Source: Winogradskyella psychrotolerans RS-3 (GTDB lineage Bacteria; Bacteroidota; Bacteroidia; Flavobacteriales; Flavobacteriaceae). Taken from it: a stretch of DNA of 64,000 nt. The translations under genes were made by a program, and so were the position numbers. A model generated the notes under the pieces. It did no database searches. It had not been told where the DNA came from and worked only from the letters and a program-made list of their open reading frames with translations. The DNA lies in the NCBI RefSeq assembly GCF_000427335.1, contig NZ_ATMR01000007.1, positions 62,001-126,000 on the forward strand. The letters run 5' to 3'. This document shows, one piece after another, positions 37,167-46,189 of the stretch; positions within the stretch are counted from its first letter, which is position 1; each line of letters starts with the position of its first letter.

Positions 37167-37691
37167 TTAAGCCATAACCATTCCTTTATCGTTTTCTAAC
37201 GACGAAGCTTTAGTTGCTAAAAGATGATTTACATAATCTTGCCACTTTTGTGCTATAGCTATTTCATTATTTAAAACCATTTCATCATCATTATTGTATA
37301 ACATCAAATCTGTAGCCTCTTTTAAATTGTGATGCACAAAAGACAATTGAAGCTTATCAATAACATCGTAATGCTTCGTTTTGTCCTTAACGCGTTTGTT
37401 ATCTCTTATCGTTTTGCAAGACACTATTGATTTTAAGTCTACAACTTGCGCAAACGCTGACTCGCTTGTTTCTTTATAAAAAAACAACTTTTCTTCAACC
37501 TCATCAACTCCAATTGCAAAGTTACTATCTACTTCAATTTTAGTTAATTTACAATTGTTTTGTGTTGCTTCAGACTGCAATGCTTTTTTTAATTTTCGTT
37601 CTCTTTTTTTGCTTCCGTTTATAAATAAAGCAAAAGGCAAAATAACGATAGCGATTATAATCGCATCGATAATAAATAATCCTGTTCCCAT
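37167..37691 (-). CDS. Hypothetical single-pass membrane protein
   Basis: A 174-residue protein with one N-terminal membrane segment (LFIIDAIIIAIVILPFALFI), then a basic stretch (GSKKRERKLKKAL) that marks the cytoplasmic side, and a soluble domain with alternating strands (EVEEKLFFYKETSESAFAQV, DLKSIVSCKTI, VIDKLQLSFV). I do not recognise a family name. It looks like the PH-like membrane-anchored proteins of unknown function that are common in Flavobacteriaceae. It has its own unit ahead of a shared terminator. No enzymatic motif is visible. Confidence 0.7.
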   Translation of the reverse strand: MGTGLFIIDAIIIAIVILPFALFINGSKKRERKLKKALQSEATQNNCKLTKIEVDSNFAIGVDEVEEKLFFYKETSESAFAQVVDLKSIVSCKTIRDNKRVKDKTKHYDVIDKLQLSFVHHNLKEATDLMLYNNDDEMVLNNEIAIAQKWQDYVNHLLATKASSLENDKGMVMA

Positions 37692-37794
37692 GATAATTAA
37701 TTTTTTTTGATATTAATTTTAAGTGTATAATAAATGACATGACGGTTTTACGTCATAGACAGACATCATATTTAATGATGTTAGTACACTTAGT

Positions 37795-38178
37795 TTACCA
37801 AAAAGAATGAAATGGAAAAAGGATCTCCCGTAAATAAAGATTCTTAAAACTATGGAGTTCTGCGATACTAAATTGAGAACGTAGTACTGCAGAAAGTTGA
37901 GTACTGCGATTTGTAATTCCATCAGAACTTTCTAAAACCCTATCTACTCGAGAAGGCTCAGTATCACTAAAGAAAACAACACTATAATTCTCAGTTTGAA
38001 TATCAAAAAACGAATGATGCGTTGTAGAATACGCATTGACTTCATTAGAAATATCAGAACTTAATGAGTATTCTAAATCACTATTTAGCAATTGAATATC
38101 GCAAGTATGGGCAGAAGCACCAAAACTAGCAAGAAACAATACGATACTAAAAAGTGTTTTAATCATTTTTAAATTCAA
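37795..38178 (-). CDS. Small exported hypothetical protein
   Basis: A protein of 127 residues, or 123 if it starts at the second Met (38166), which directly begins the signal peptide MIKTLFSIVLFLASFGASA (cleavage after ASA). The mature part is about 105 residues with a Ser-rich, mixed alpha/beta composition and a single Cys (HTCDIQLL). No family is recognised. It lies between the hypothetical membrane protein and the repeat block next to tRNA-Arg. The C-terminal end (ILFPFHSFW) is unusual for an exported protein but the frame is clean. Confidence 0.6.
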   Translation of the reverse strand: MNLKMIKTLFSIVLFLASFGASAHTCDIQLLNSDLEYSLSSDISNEVNAYSTTHHSFFDIQTENYSVVFFSDTEPSRVDRVLESSDGITNRSTQLSAVLRSQFSIAELHSFKNLYLREILFPFHSFW

Positions 38179-38339
38179 ATTATACTACAAAGTAAATCTA
38201 TAATTGGATAATCCTATGCAAAATGATTGTTAAATTATTGTCTTTTTTAAACATTTAGATTTTCATTTATTAGACTCTAGAGATACTTAGCATCACTTAA
38301 AAATTGGTATTTGACAGCATTATGAAACTCGTTTTTTCC

Positions 38340-38760
38340 TCAGAACAAAACGGAGCTCTGAGGATTGCTGCGCTCCCCTTAAGCTCCGTTCTGAAAATAG
38401 TTTCAACGAAAAAATGCTCAAGATAGCTTATAATATTAATTCCTTTTAAAACAGATCGGCGCTCAAGGGATTGCTGCGCATCCCTTAAGATCCATTCTGA
38501 AAATAGTTTTAACGAAAAACGCTCAAGATAGCTTATAATATTAATTCCTTTTAAAACAGATCGGCGCTCAAGGGATTGCTGCGCATCCCTTATGCTCCAT
38601 TCTGAAAATAGTTTCAACAAAAAAACGCTCAAGATAGCTTATAATATTAATTCCTTTTAAAACAGATCGGCGCTCAAGGGATTGCTGCGCATCCCTTATG
38701 CTCCATTCTGAAAATAGTTTCAACAAAAAAACGCTCAAGCTAGCTTGGCGTTTTTTCTTT
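38340..38760. repeat. Tandem repeat block of ~105-bp units downstream of tRNA-Arg
   Basis: Units start at 38417, 38521, 38627 and 38733 (spacing 104, 106 and 106 bp), with a degenerate copy before 38417 and a partial one at the end. Each full unit holds GCTCAAGATAGC, ATATTAATTCC, an internal hairpin with arms AAGGGAT and ATCCCTT around TGCTGCGC, and AAAATAGTTT. The last two complete copies are almost identical. A 111-codon open frame on the minus strand merely follows the repeat and is not credible. The block begins at the terminator hairpin of the tRNA gene, suggesting that the terminator region was amplified. The remaining stretch back to 38179 is unremarkable. Confidence 0.88.
38725..38756 (-). 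terminator. Terminator of tRNA-Arg
   Basis: Imperfect hairpin with arms ACGC-CAAGC and GCTTG-GCGT around TA and flanking A7/T6 runs, 20-50 bp downstream of the tRNA 3' end. Parts of the same hairpin (GCTCAAG, GCGTTTTTTT on the minus strand) recur in every unit of the adjacent repeat block. Confidence 0.6.
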
Positions 38761-38776
38761 TGAAACTATTTATTTG

Positions 38777-38850
38777 TGACCGCGAAGGGATTCGAACCCC
38801 CAACCCTCAGAGCCGAAATCTGATATTCTATCCAATTGAACTACGCAGCC
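38777..38850 (-). tRNA. tRNA-Arg (anticodon TCG)
   Basis: A 74-base cloverleaf on the minus strand: acceptor arm GGCTGCG / CGCGGTC with two G-T pairs, D-arm with GTTCAATTGGATAGAA, anticodon arm TCAGA-TTTCGGC-TCTGA with anticodon TCG reading CGA codons, and the T-arm GGGTTCGAATCCC. The 3' CCA is not encoded; the discriminator is A. I assigned it by eye. Confidence 0.92.
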
Positions 38851-38886
38851 TTAATTCCAACTTAAAAGTGGAATCTATTATTATGT

Positions 38887-39336
38887 TTAAGACAATTTTG
38901 CCTTTACTATACTCGATATTGTTTTCCCATCAGCTTTACCAGCTAATTCTTGACTCACCATTCCCATAACCTTACCCATATCCTTCATACCTTCAGCTCC
39001 TGTTACTGCAATAGTTTTCATCACTACAACGGTAATTTCTTCTTCAGAGAGTTGTGTTGGTAGAAACTTACTAATAACTTCAGCTTGTGCTATTTCTGGC
39101 TCAGCTAAATCATTGCGGTTTTGTTCTAAAAAAATAGCAGCACTATCCTTACGCTGTTTTACCATTTTAGATAAAATCTTTATTTCTTCAACTTCAGAAA
39201 TATCTTCTTTAGATCCTGTTGCTGTTTGTGCTAATAATATTTCTGATTTTACAGCTCTCAATGCAGCCAAAGCTGTTTGATCTTTTTCTTTCATTGCTGC
39301 CTTCATAGCAGTCATTATATCGACTTGTAAACTCAT
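38887..39336 (-). CDS. GatB/YqeY domain-containing protein
   Basis: A 149-residue protein of the YqeY family, related to the C-terminal tRNA-binding domain of GatB. The landmarks are MTAMKAAMKEKDQTALAALR at the N-terminus, VEEIKILSKMVKQRKDSAAI in the middle, FLPTQLSEEEI, and the closing GMKDMGKVMGMVSQELAGKADGK. Its cellular role is not well defined. It lies 165 bp downstream of ftsZ, separated by a strong terminator, so it is a separate unit. Confidence 0.92.
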   Translation of the reverse strand: MSLQVDIMTAMKAAMKEKDQTALAALRAVKSEILLAQTATGSKEDISEVEEIKILSKMVKQRKDSAAIFLEQNRNDLAEPEIAQAEVISKFLPTQLSEEEITVVVMKTIAVTGAEGMKDMGKVMGMVSQELAGKADGKTISSIVKAKLS

Positions 39337-39425
39337 AACTTTATTCTTTAATTAAGAAGAGCAAAGATACTAAAAAGTTCTTCTTAGCTTACAGAAGAAT
39401 AGCAGATACTGTTTAAATTTTATCT

Positions 39426-39463
39426 AAAAAAAAGTCCAAAAAGCTTAAGAAACTTTTTGGACT
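39426..39463 (-). terminator. Terminator of the dcw operon after ftsZ
   Basis: 11-bp stem AGTCCAAAAAG / CTTTTTGGACT with the T-run on the minus strand, 39 bp beyond the ftsZ stop codon. It closes the long mraZ-ftsZ operon. Confidence 0.9.
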
Positions 39464-39501
39464 AGATTTTAGTGATTTAACACTATAACTTAAACGTGCT
39501 A

Positions 39502-41433
39502 TTAATCTACGTTATCGTGTAAAAATGAATTATTACTTCTTAATTGAATGTCATCATTTTCATCTGTACCAACAGACATTCTTGAAGCTTTTGTTTCAGA
39601 TGAATGCTGAGCATCTTCTAAATTAACACCTTGCCTTTTGTAAGCAGGTACTTTTTCGATTTCGTTTATTTTAGCATCATTAAACTTATAATTGAAATCT
39701 TTCATTTTTCTTCTGCGCTCATCAGCACGTGCAATAAGCATTTCAGAAATTGGACTGTTCATTGGGTCTATTTCGTCTTCAGACACCTGCTCAGTTTTTT
39801 CCATAGGAATTGTTTTCTTTTCAAAAACAATCTCTTCTTTTACTTCTGTTTTTTCTTTTTTAGTATTTATAGACGATTGAAACGTTTCAAAATCATCTAA
39901 AGCATAGCGTTTTTCTCCTTGCTCATTAACTTCAGTTACTGCGATAATTTCAACTGGCTCATTAACATCAATTGATTTAACGTCTTCATCTAAACTAAAG
40001 AACATCTTTTCTTGTTCAACCTTAGGCTCTTCTCCCTTTTCAGGTTCTTTATTTGCTATTGGTAAATCGAATGAAAATGTTATTTGCTCTTCTTTTACTT
40101 CTTCAATTGGTTCTGCTTTATTTACTATTGGTGTAATAACAAATTCTTCAGGTTCTATTGTAGCTTGTGGTTTTCTATCTAAAACTTCATCATAAACTAC
40201 ATTCATATTTCTTAAGAAATCTGTAGTTGCAATTAAGTTTGTACCCTTATTTTCTTCTGCTTTAGGCACATCTTTAACCTCTTCTTCTTCAAGTAATGTA
40301 TGACGAACAATTGGAGCTTCTTTTTCTTTTTCTAAAACAATATCTGGAGTGATAATCGCAGGCTCTTTTTCTTGAGTACTAGTTTCTGTAGTTTCTCCTA
40401 AAGCATGAATCACTTTTTTAGTTTCAGTATTAGAAATTTCATTCTGCTGATCTAAATCAAATCCTGTAGCAATAATTGTTACTGAAATAGATTCTTGTAA
40501 CTCAGCATCTTCACCAACACCCATAATAATATTGGCTCCATGACCAGCTTCATTTTGGATATGATCATTGATTTCACCAATCTCATCAATAGTAATTTCT
40601 TGAGAACCAGATACGATTAGCAACAATACGTTTTTAGCTCCTGTAATTTTATTATCGTTAAGTAATGGCGAATCTAAAGCACTCATAATAGCTTCTTGCG
40701 CTCTTGTTTGACCAGAAGCTGTAGCAGATCCCATAATTGCTGTACCACTATTACTTAATACGGTTTTAGCATCACGTAAATCAATATTCTGAGTGTAGTG
40801 ATGTGTTATAACTTCCGCAATACCACGAGAGGCTGTTGATAACACTTCGTCTGCTTTAGAGAAACCTGCTTTAAATCCGAGGTTTCCATATACTTCACGA
40901 AGTTTATTATTGTTAATCACAACTAACGAATCGACATGAGAACGCAATTTTTCAATACCGCGTTGGGCTTGTGCGTTACGCATTTTACCTTCAAATTGAA
41001 ATGGCATAGTTACAATTCCAACCGTTAGAATATCGAGTTCCTTAGCCATTTTAGCAATGACTGGTGCTGCACCTGTACCTGTACCACCACCCATTCCTGC
41101 AGTTATAAATACCATTTTTGTATTGGTATCTAACATTCTGCGAATGTCCTCTAAACTTTCTATTGCCGCTTCTTCTCCAACATCTGGATTTGCTCCTGCC
41201 CCTAAACCTTCTGTTAAGGCAACACCTAATTGTATTTTGTTTGGAACACCACTATTATGAAGCGCTTGCGAATCTGTATTACAGATTACAAAATCGACTC
41301 CTTTAATACCTTGTTGAAACATGTGATTGATGGCATTACTTCCACCTCCACCGACACCAATTACTTTGATGACGTTTGATTGATGCTTTGGCAAATCAAA
41401 TGAAATATTTCCAAATTCGTTGCTACTACTCAT
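39502..41433 (-). CDS. ftsZ: Cell division protein FtsZ with long C-terminal extension
   Basis: Tubulin-like GTPase that forms the division ring. The globular domain (about residues 15-330) has GVGGGGSNAINHM, the tubulin signature GGGTGTG in TAGMGGGTGTGAAPVIAK, and RGIAEVITHHYTQNIDLRDA. The protein is 643 residues, well above the usual 380-400. After the globular core comes an acidic, low-complexity linker of about 250 residues rich in Glu, Lys and Pro. Long linkers are usual in Flavobacteriaceae. The last residues (QLRSNNSFLHDNVD) probably hold the FtsA-binding tail. It is the last gene of the dcw operon, 123 bp after ftsA. Confidence 0.97.
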   Translation of the reverse strand: MSSSNEFGNISFDLPKHQSNVIKVIGVGGGGSNAINHMFQQGIKGVDFVICNTDSQALHNSGVPNKIQLGVALTEGLGAGANPDVGEEAAIESLEDIRRMLDTNTKMVFITAGMGGGTGTGAAPVIAKMAKELDILTVGIVTMPFQFEGKMRNAQAQRGIEKLRSHVDSLVVINNNKLREVYGNLGFKAGFSKADEVLSTASRGIAEVITHHYTQNIDLRDAKTVLSNSGTAIMGSATASGQTRAQEAIMSALDSPLLNDNKITGAKNVLLLIVSGSQEITIDEIGEINDHIQNEAGHGANIIMGVGEDAELQESISVTIIATGFDLDQQNEISNTETKKVIHALGETTETSTQEKEPAIITPDIVLEKEKEAPIVRHTLLEEEEVKDVPKAEENKGTNLIATTDFLRNMNVVYDEVLDRKPQATIEPEEFVITPIVNKAEPIEEVKEEQITFSFDLPIANKEPEKGEEPKVEQEKMFFSLDEDVKSIDVNEPVEIIAVTEVNEQGEKRYALDDFETFQSSINTKKEKTEVKEEIVFEKKTIPMEKTEQVSEDEIDPMNSPISEMLIARADERRRKMKDFNYKFNDAKINEIEKVPAYKRQGVNLEDAQHSSETKASRMSVGTDENDDIQLRSNNSFLHDNVD

Positions 41434-41556
41434 TTTATTATGGATTTACTATTATTCTATTCTTTGTAAGTAAAAACAACTTGTGAGTTGCTCTTACAGT
41501 TTTATTTATTTTATTCTTTCTAATTTGAATTCACGCGAAATAAAAATGCCTAGCAC

Positions 41557-42888
41557 TTATTCCGCATTATCCAAAAAATCCTTTACACGCTCCGTTAACT
41601 TATCTAAAAAGGAACGACGCTCCTTTATTGGCGCTTCCTCTCTAACTTCCATTTCTGGTTCTGGGATTTGATCTTCTTCAACAGCCTCAATCACCTCTTC
41701 TTCGATGGCTTCAACTTTTTTACGCTCTTGACGTTTTAAGCCATCCATAACTAAACCAACAGCTGTGGCAAAAAGTGGACTCGCTATATCTTCGTCGCTA
41801 TCACCAGCTAAATGCTCATTTGGATATCCTATTCTGGTATCCATCCCTGTGATATATTCAACCAATTGTTTTAAGTGTTTTAGTTGCGCTCCACCTCCTG
41901 TTAAAACAATACCGCCAATCAGTTTTTTCTTCTGCTCTTCGTGACCGTAATTTTTTATTTCAACATAAACTTGTTCTACAATTTCCACAACTCTCGCGTG
42001 AATAATTTTAGACAAGTTTTTTAATGTAATTTCTTTTGGTTCTCTTCCTCTTAATCCTGGAATAGACACAATTTCATTATCCTTATTTTCTCCTGGCCAT
42101 GCAGAACCAAACTTCACTTTTAAAAGCTCTGCTTGCTTTTCTATAATTGAACAGCCTTCTTTTATATCCTCAGTAATTACATTTCCACCGAAAGGAATTA
42201 CAGCGGTATGACGAATGATGCCATCTTTAAAAACAGCTAAATCAGTTGTTCCACCTCCTATATCAATCAACGCAACACCAGCTTCTTTCTCTTCTCTACT
42301 TAATACTGCATTTGCAGAAGCTAAGGGCTCTAAAGTGATCCCTTCAAGATTTAAACCTGCACTTTTAATACAACGACCAACATTTCTAATTGAAGATACC
42401 TGGCCAACTACAACATGAAAATTAGCTTCCAATCGTCCTCCATACATACCAATTGGTTCTGTAATTTCGGCTTGACCATCAATCTTAAACTCTTGTGGTA
42501 ATACATGAATTATTTCTTCACCAGGAAGCATCACTAATTTATGCACTTGGTTGATTAAACGATCTATGTCATCTTCATCTATAACTAAATCAGAATTTGG
42601 ACGTGTGATATAGTCACTGTGTTGCAAACTGCGAATATGCTGACCCGCAATACCTACGGTAACATCTACAATTTTTTCGCCAGCTGCTGCTTCAGCTTCT
42701 TGCACAGCTTGCTGAATAGATTGAATCGTTTGCGTGATATTATTAACCACACCACGATGCACACCCATACTTTTGGCTTTTCCTAAACCTAAAATCTCAA
42801 CTTTATCGTATTCATTTTTGCGACCAATCATGGCCACAATTTTTGTGGTTCCTATATCAAGACCAACTGAAATATTTTGTTTGTCCAT
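41557..42888 (-). CDS. ftsA: Cell division protein FtsA
   Basis: Actin-like membrane anchor of FtsZ, 443 residues. The phosphate-binding loop GLDIGTTKIVAMIG at the N-terminus, the second loop ALIDIGGGTTDLAVF, and IVLTGGGAQL show the actin fold, and the extra 1C domain lies near residues 85-165. The C-terminus FLDKLTERVKDFLDNAE is an amphipathic membrane-targeting helix. It follows ftsQ by 3 bp. Confidence 0.97.
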   Translation of the reverse strand: MDKQNISVGLDIGTTKIVAMIGRKNEYDKVEILGLGKAKSMGVHRGVVNNITQTIQSIQQAVQEAEAAAGEKIVDVTVGIAGQHIRSLQHSDYITRPNSDLVIDEDDIDRLINQVHKLVMLPGEEIIHVLPQEFKIDGQAEITEPIGMYGGRLEANFHVVVGQVSSIRNVGRCIKSAGLNLEGITLEPLASANAVLSREEKEAGVALIDIGGGTTDLAVFKDGIIRHTAVIPFGGNVITEDIKEGCSIIEKQAELLKVKFGSAWPGENKDNEIVSIPGLRGREPKEITLKNLSKIIHARVVEIVEQVYVEIKNYGHEEQKKKLIGGIVLTGGGAQLKHLKQLVEYITGMDTRIGYPNEHLAGDSDEDIASPLFATAVGLVMDGLKRQERKKVEAIEEEVIEAVEEDQIPEPEMEVREEAPIKERRSFLDKLTERVKDFLDNAE

Positions 42889-42891
42889 AGC

Positions 42892-43614
42892 TTACTTTTT
42901 GGTGCAAATAACTTGTTTATCAAATTTTAGATTCACCATACTGTAGCTATCTAAAATTTGGTCCTTTATAGCCTTTTGGTAAAACGCCTTAAAGTTGTTT
43001 ATCTTTTTTTCGAGTTGTTTTAAAGTTCCTAAATGAACTATAAAATCACTTTTTCTAATTTTAAAATCAATGGTGTTATCGTCGTTTTGACGAATCTCAA
43101 TGACATGTTTCTTCAAAAAATCATCCTCGTCTGCAAATTTCGCAAATTCAAAGACAGTTTCAAGCTTATTTTTCTTAATATTTCCGGTGACGAGTGGCAC
43201 TCTTGCTGCATAATTATGAGACAAAGGCATAAAACCACCTTCATCGTCTATATAATATGATGCATTTGTGTTAACTCTTGCTATAGGTCTCTTTTGTTCG
43301 ATTTCAGCTGAAAGCCTACCGTTTACTGACATAAACACCTCGGCTTGCTTAATCATTGGATTAGAATTCAGGGCAATTTCTAATTCGTTCAAATCTATAA
43401 TATCTTTGGGTTGCTTCGAAACAGGTTCTTGATTTAGTATTAACAATTTACTAACATTCGCCTCAGTAATAAACAATTTATTCGCTCCCAAAAATTTTAT
43501 GTCCGGCTCACTAACCTTCCGAACCTTATTTCGTTCATTTGAAAAGGCAAACAAAAAGCCAACCAAAACAACCAACCCTATGACTTTAATATAGTTAAAA
43601 TTAATTTTCGACAT
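42892..43614 (-). CDS. ftsQ: Cell division protein FtsQ
   Basis: Bitopic divisome protein of 240 residues: a short cytoplasmic N-terminus, one membrane segment (YIKVIGLVVLVGFLFAFS), a POTRA domain (LFITEANVSKLLIL through MIKQAEVFMSVNGRLSAEIEQKRPIARV) and a beta domain. Its start overlaps the end of murC by 14 bp and ftsA follows after 3 bp, so translation of the three genes is tightly coupled. The family is weakly conserved, but position and topology make the call secure. Confidence 0.9.
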   Translation of the reverse strand: MSKINFNYIKVIGLVVLVGFLFAFSNERNKVRKVSEPDIKFLGANKLFITEANVSKLLILNQEPVSKQPKDIIDLNELEIALNSNPMIKQAEVFMSVNGRLSAEIEQKRPIARVNTNASYYIDDEGGFMPLSHNYAARVPLVTGNIKKNKLETVFEFAKFADEDDFLKKHVIEIRQNDDNTIDFKIRKSDFIVHLGTLKQLEKKINNFKAFYQKAIKDQILDSYSMVNLKFDKQVICTKK

Positions 43615-44953
43615 AAAACGCTTCTTTTATATGTTTTACCTCTTCTCCGATATCACCTGCCCCAATAGTCAATACAATTTGAGCATCAGATTTTTTTATT
43701 TCATCAATTAATTGCGATTTTTGAACTAATTTTTTATTTGAATTTTCAATCTTATTTAAAAGCCACTCCGAAGTCACTCCTTCGATAGGAACCTCTCTTG
43801 CTGGATAGATATCTAACAGCAATAATTCATCAAATTTTGAAAGGCTTTCCGCAAAACCATCTATAAAATCTCTTGTTCTACTAAATAGATGTGGTTGAAA
43901 TATGGCCAATACTTTTTTATCGGGATACATTTCTCTAACTGCCTGATGTACTGCATTAATTTCTTCAGGATGATGTGCGTAATCATCAATAAAAACAAAA
44001 TTCTCCGTTTTAATTTGATATGTAAATCGTCGTTTCACACCTTTATAAGTCTCCAAAGCTTGAGATAGATCTTTATAAGAACAGCCATACTCAGCAGCCA
44101 TTGCTATTGCAATAATAGCATTAGAAAGATTATGCCTACCTGGTAAACTAAATTTGAAATCCTTATGCGTTCCGGTTGGTGTTTTTACATCGAACACGTA
44201 ACGACCATCTTCTATAGAAATATTTTGTGCACTATAGTCCGAATCATCCTCTATACCATAAGTGATACCTTTTAGCGGCAAACCATTTTTTACAAATAAC
44301 TTTCCGTTAGGCTTAATACACTCTGAAAAATCCTTAAAGGTTTTTACTAACTCTTCTGCGTTGCCGTAAATATCTAAATGATCAGCATCCATGGACGTAA
44401 TGCAAGCTAAATCTGGCGATAACGTTAAAAACGACCGATCAAACTCATCAGCTTCTACAACGGTAACTTCCGTTCCGTTGATAATTAAATTAGAATTATA
44501 ATTCTCGCTAATACCTCCTAAAAATGCCGTGACAGGAACATTACATGCCTTCAACAAATGACCTAAAATACTAGTCGTTGTTGTTTTACCATGCGTACCA
44601 GCAACTGCAAGACACACGGTTTGCCGTGTAATTTCTCCTAAAACGGCTGAGCGTTTTAAAAGATGAAAACTATTATCTTTAAAATAGTTAAATTCAGAAT
44701 GTCCGTTTGGAATTGCAGGAGTATATACGACTAAGGTGGATTTTGAATCTAAATACGTAGCATCAATTTCAGAAACACTATCATTAAAATGAATCGCCAC
44801 ACCCAAATCTTCAAGCGATCTTGTGATATCCGTTGCCGTTTTATCGTAACCAGCAACCTGCTTACCATTGGCTACAAAATAACGCGCAAGGGCACTCATA
44901 CCGATGCCTCCGATACCAATAAAATAGACGCTATTTACGTTTTCAAAATTCAT
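43601..44953 (-). CDS. murC: UDP-N-acetylmuramate-L-alanine ligase
   Basis: ATP-dependent ligase adding L-Ala to UDP-MurNAc, cytoplasmic peptidoglycan step. The 450-residue protein has the Rossmann start [18 protein letters not shown], the ATP loop [30 protein letters not shown] after DDYAHH, and the C-terminal [13 protein letters not shown]. It overlaps murG by 4 bp and ftsQ by 14 bp. Confidence 0.97.
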   Translation of the reverse strand: MNFENVNSVYFIGIGGIGMSALARYFVANGKQVAGYDKTATDITRSLEDLGVAIHFNDSVSEIDATYLDSKSTLVVYTPAIPNGHSEFNYFKDNSFHLLKRSAVLGEITRQTVCLAVAGTHGKTTTTSILGHLLKACNVPVTAFLGGISENYNSNLIINGTEVTVVEADEFDRSFLTLSPDLACITSMDADHLDIYGNAEELVKTFKDFSECIKPNGKLFVKNGLPLKGITYGIEDDSDYSAQNISIEDGRYVFDVKTPTGTHKDFKFSLPGRHNLSNAIIAIAMAAEYGCSYKDLSQALETYKGVKRRFTYQIKTENFVFIDDYAHHPEEINAVHQAVREMYPDKKVLAIFQPHLFSRTRDFIDGFAESLSKFDELLLLDIYPAREVPIEGVTSEWLLNKIENSNKKLVQKSQLIDEIKKSDAQIVLTIGAGDIGEEVKHIKEAFYVEN

Positions 44954-46056
44954 TTATTTCCCAATAGTTTTTCAACTTCATCAACAATAGCATTAGTGGC
45001 ATTCACTAAAGCTAAAGCTTCGATATTTTCACTTAATTCTTTTTGTTTTTTGTCATTAGACATTAATTCTGAAAATTCGGTTTGAAAATCAGTATCTAAG
45101 TCATTTTCTCTTATCAAAATAGCTGCATTTTTATCTGCAACCGATTTCGCATTCTTAGTTTGATGATCTTCAGCCACGTTTGGTGACGGGATAAAAATCA
45201 CAGGTTTACCGACGATACATAACTCAGAAACCGAAATGGCTCCCGCTCTAGATATGATGACATCTGCTGCAGCGTATGCTAAATCCATTTGGTTTAAAAA
45301 CGCATGAACTTGCACATTCTTCAAGTCATTATATTGCTTGTATTGATCGTAATACAACTTTCCGCATTGCCAAATCACTTGTATGTCTTGCGCTTCAAAA
45401 AATGAAATATTCGCTTCTATGAGCTGATTAATTCGCCTCGCTCCTAAACTCCCACCTAAAACTAAAAGTGTTTGTTTATTATGTATCAAACCAAAGGCAT
45501 CTTTACCTTCACTATGTTTATGTTTTACTTGCAGTAAATCCTTTCGAATTGGATTTCCTGTTACTCTAATTTTAGCTTTCGGAAAGAATTTTTCTAAGCC
45601 TTCATAAGCCACACAAATTGTATTTACTTTTTTCCCTAATAACTTATTTGTAATTCCCGGGAATGAATTCTGTTCTTGTATTAAACTTGGAATTCCTTTT
45701 GAAGACGCTACTTGCAACAATGGTCCACTTGCAAAACCACCAGTACCAATAACAGCATCTGGTTTAAATGTGTTTACGATTTTCCTTGAACGCAACAAAC
45801 TACTTATCAACTTAAAAGGAAATGCCAAATTCTTTAAGGTTAATTGTCGCTGAATCCCTGAAATCCACAAACCTTCAATTTTGTAACCCGCTTGTGGCAC
45901 TTTATCCATTTCCATTCGGTCTGAAGCACCCACAAACAAGAATTCTGCATCAGGATAGCGCGACTTTAATTCGTCTGCAATCGCAACCGCAGGATATATA
46001 TGTCCTCCTGTTCCTCCTCCTGATAGGATAAATCGATATGTTTTATTATTTTTCAA
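44950..46056 (-). CDS. murG: UDP-N-acetylglucosamine-N-acetylmuramyl-(pentapeptide) pyrophosphoryl-undecaprenol transferase
   Basis: Membrane-associated glycosyltransferase that makes lipid II from lipid I. The 368-residue protein has the glycine-rich loop [19 protein letters not shown], the second loop [23 protein letters not shown], and the donor-binding [20 protein letters not shown] region. It overlaps murC by 4 bp and is separated from ftsW by 133 bp containing a C10 run. Confidence 0.96.
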   Translation of the reverse strand: MKNNKTYRFILSGGGTGGHIYPAVAIADELKSRYPDAEFLFVGASDRMEMDKVPQAGYKIEGLWISGIQRQLTLKNLAFPFKLISSLLRSRKIVNTFKPDAVIGTGGFASGPLLQVASSKGIPSLIQEQNSFPGITNKLLGKKVNTICVAYEGLEKFFPKAKIRVTGNPIRKDLLQVKHKHSEGKDAFGLIHNKQTLLVLGGSLGARRINQLIEANISFFEAQDIQVIWQCGKLYYDQYKQYNDLKNVQVHAFLNQMDLAYAAADVIISRAGAISVSELCIVGKPVIFIPSPNVAEDHQTKNAKSVADKNAAILIRENDLDTDFQTEFSELMSNDKKQKELSENIEALALVNATNAIVDEVEKLLGNK

Positions 46057-46088
46057 ACTTTAAAATTCCAACGTTTTAACTTTAGTAA

Positions 46089-46098
46089 CCCCCCCCCC
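46089..46098. repeat. C10 homopolymer in the ftsW-murG spacer
   Basis: Ten consecutive C bases on the plus strand in an otherwise AT-rich genome, within the 133-bp spacer between ftsW and murG. Because the run is intergenic, length changes would not shift a frame, but it is an error-prone position for sequencing. Confidence 0.85.
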
Positions 46099-46189
46099 TT
46101 AAAGGCTCCCCAAGGAGACAATAACTCAATTCAAATTACTCTAAATTCAAATCTTTTTTCTTGGTTCTTGACTCTCTTTTATTTTTTAT

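Noticed and set aside
38297..38632. 111-codon minus-strand open frame with internal peptide repeats
   Set aside because: It lies entirely in the tRNA-adjacent tandem repeat; its repeated peptide (DAQQSLERRSVLKGINIISY) is simply the translated DNA repeat. No conserved start or ribosome-binding context.
38417..38760. CRISPR array
   Set aside because: The units are contiguous near-identical copies of about 105 bp with no short repeat/unique spacer alternation and no cas genes nearby.
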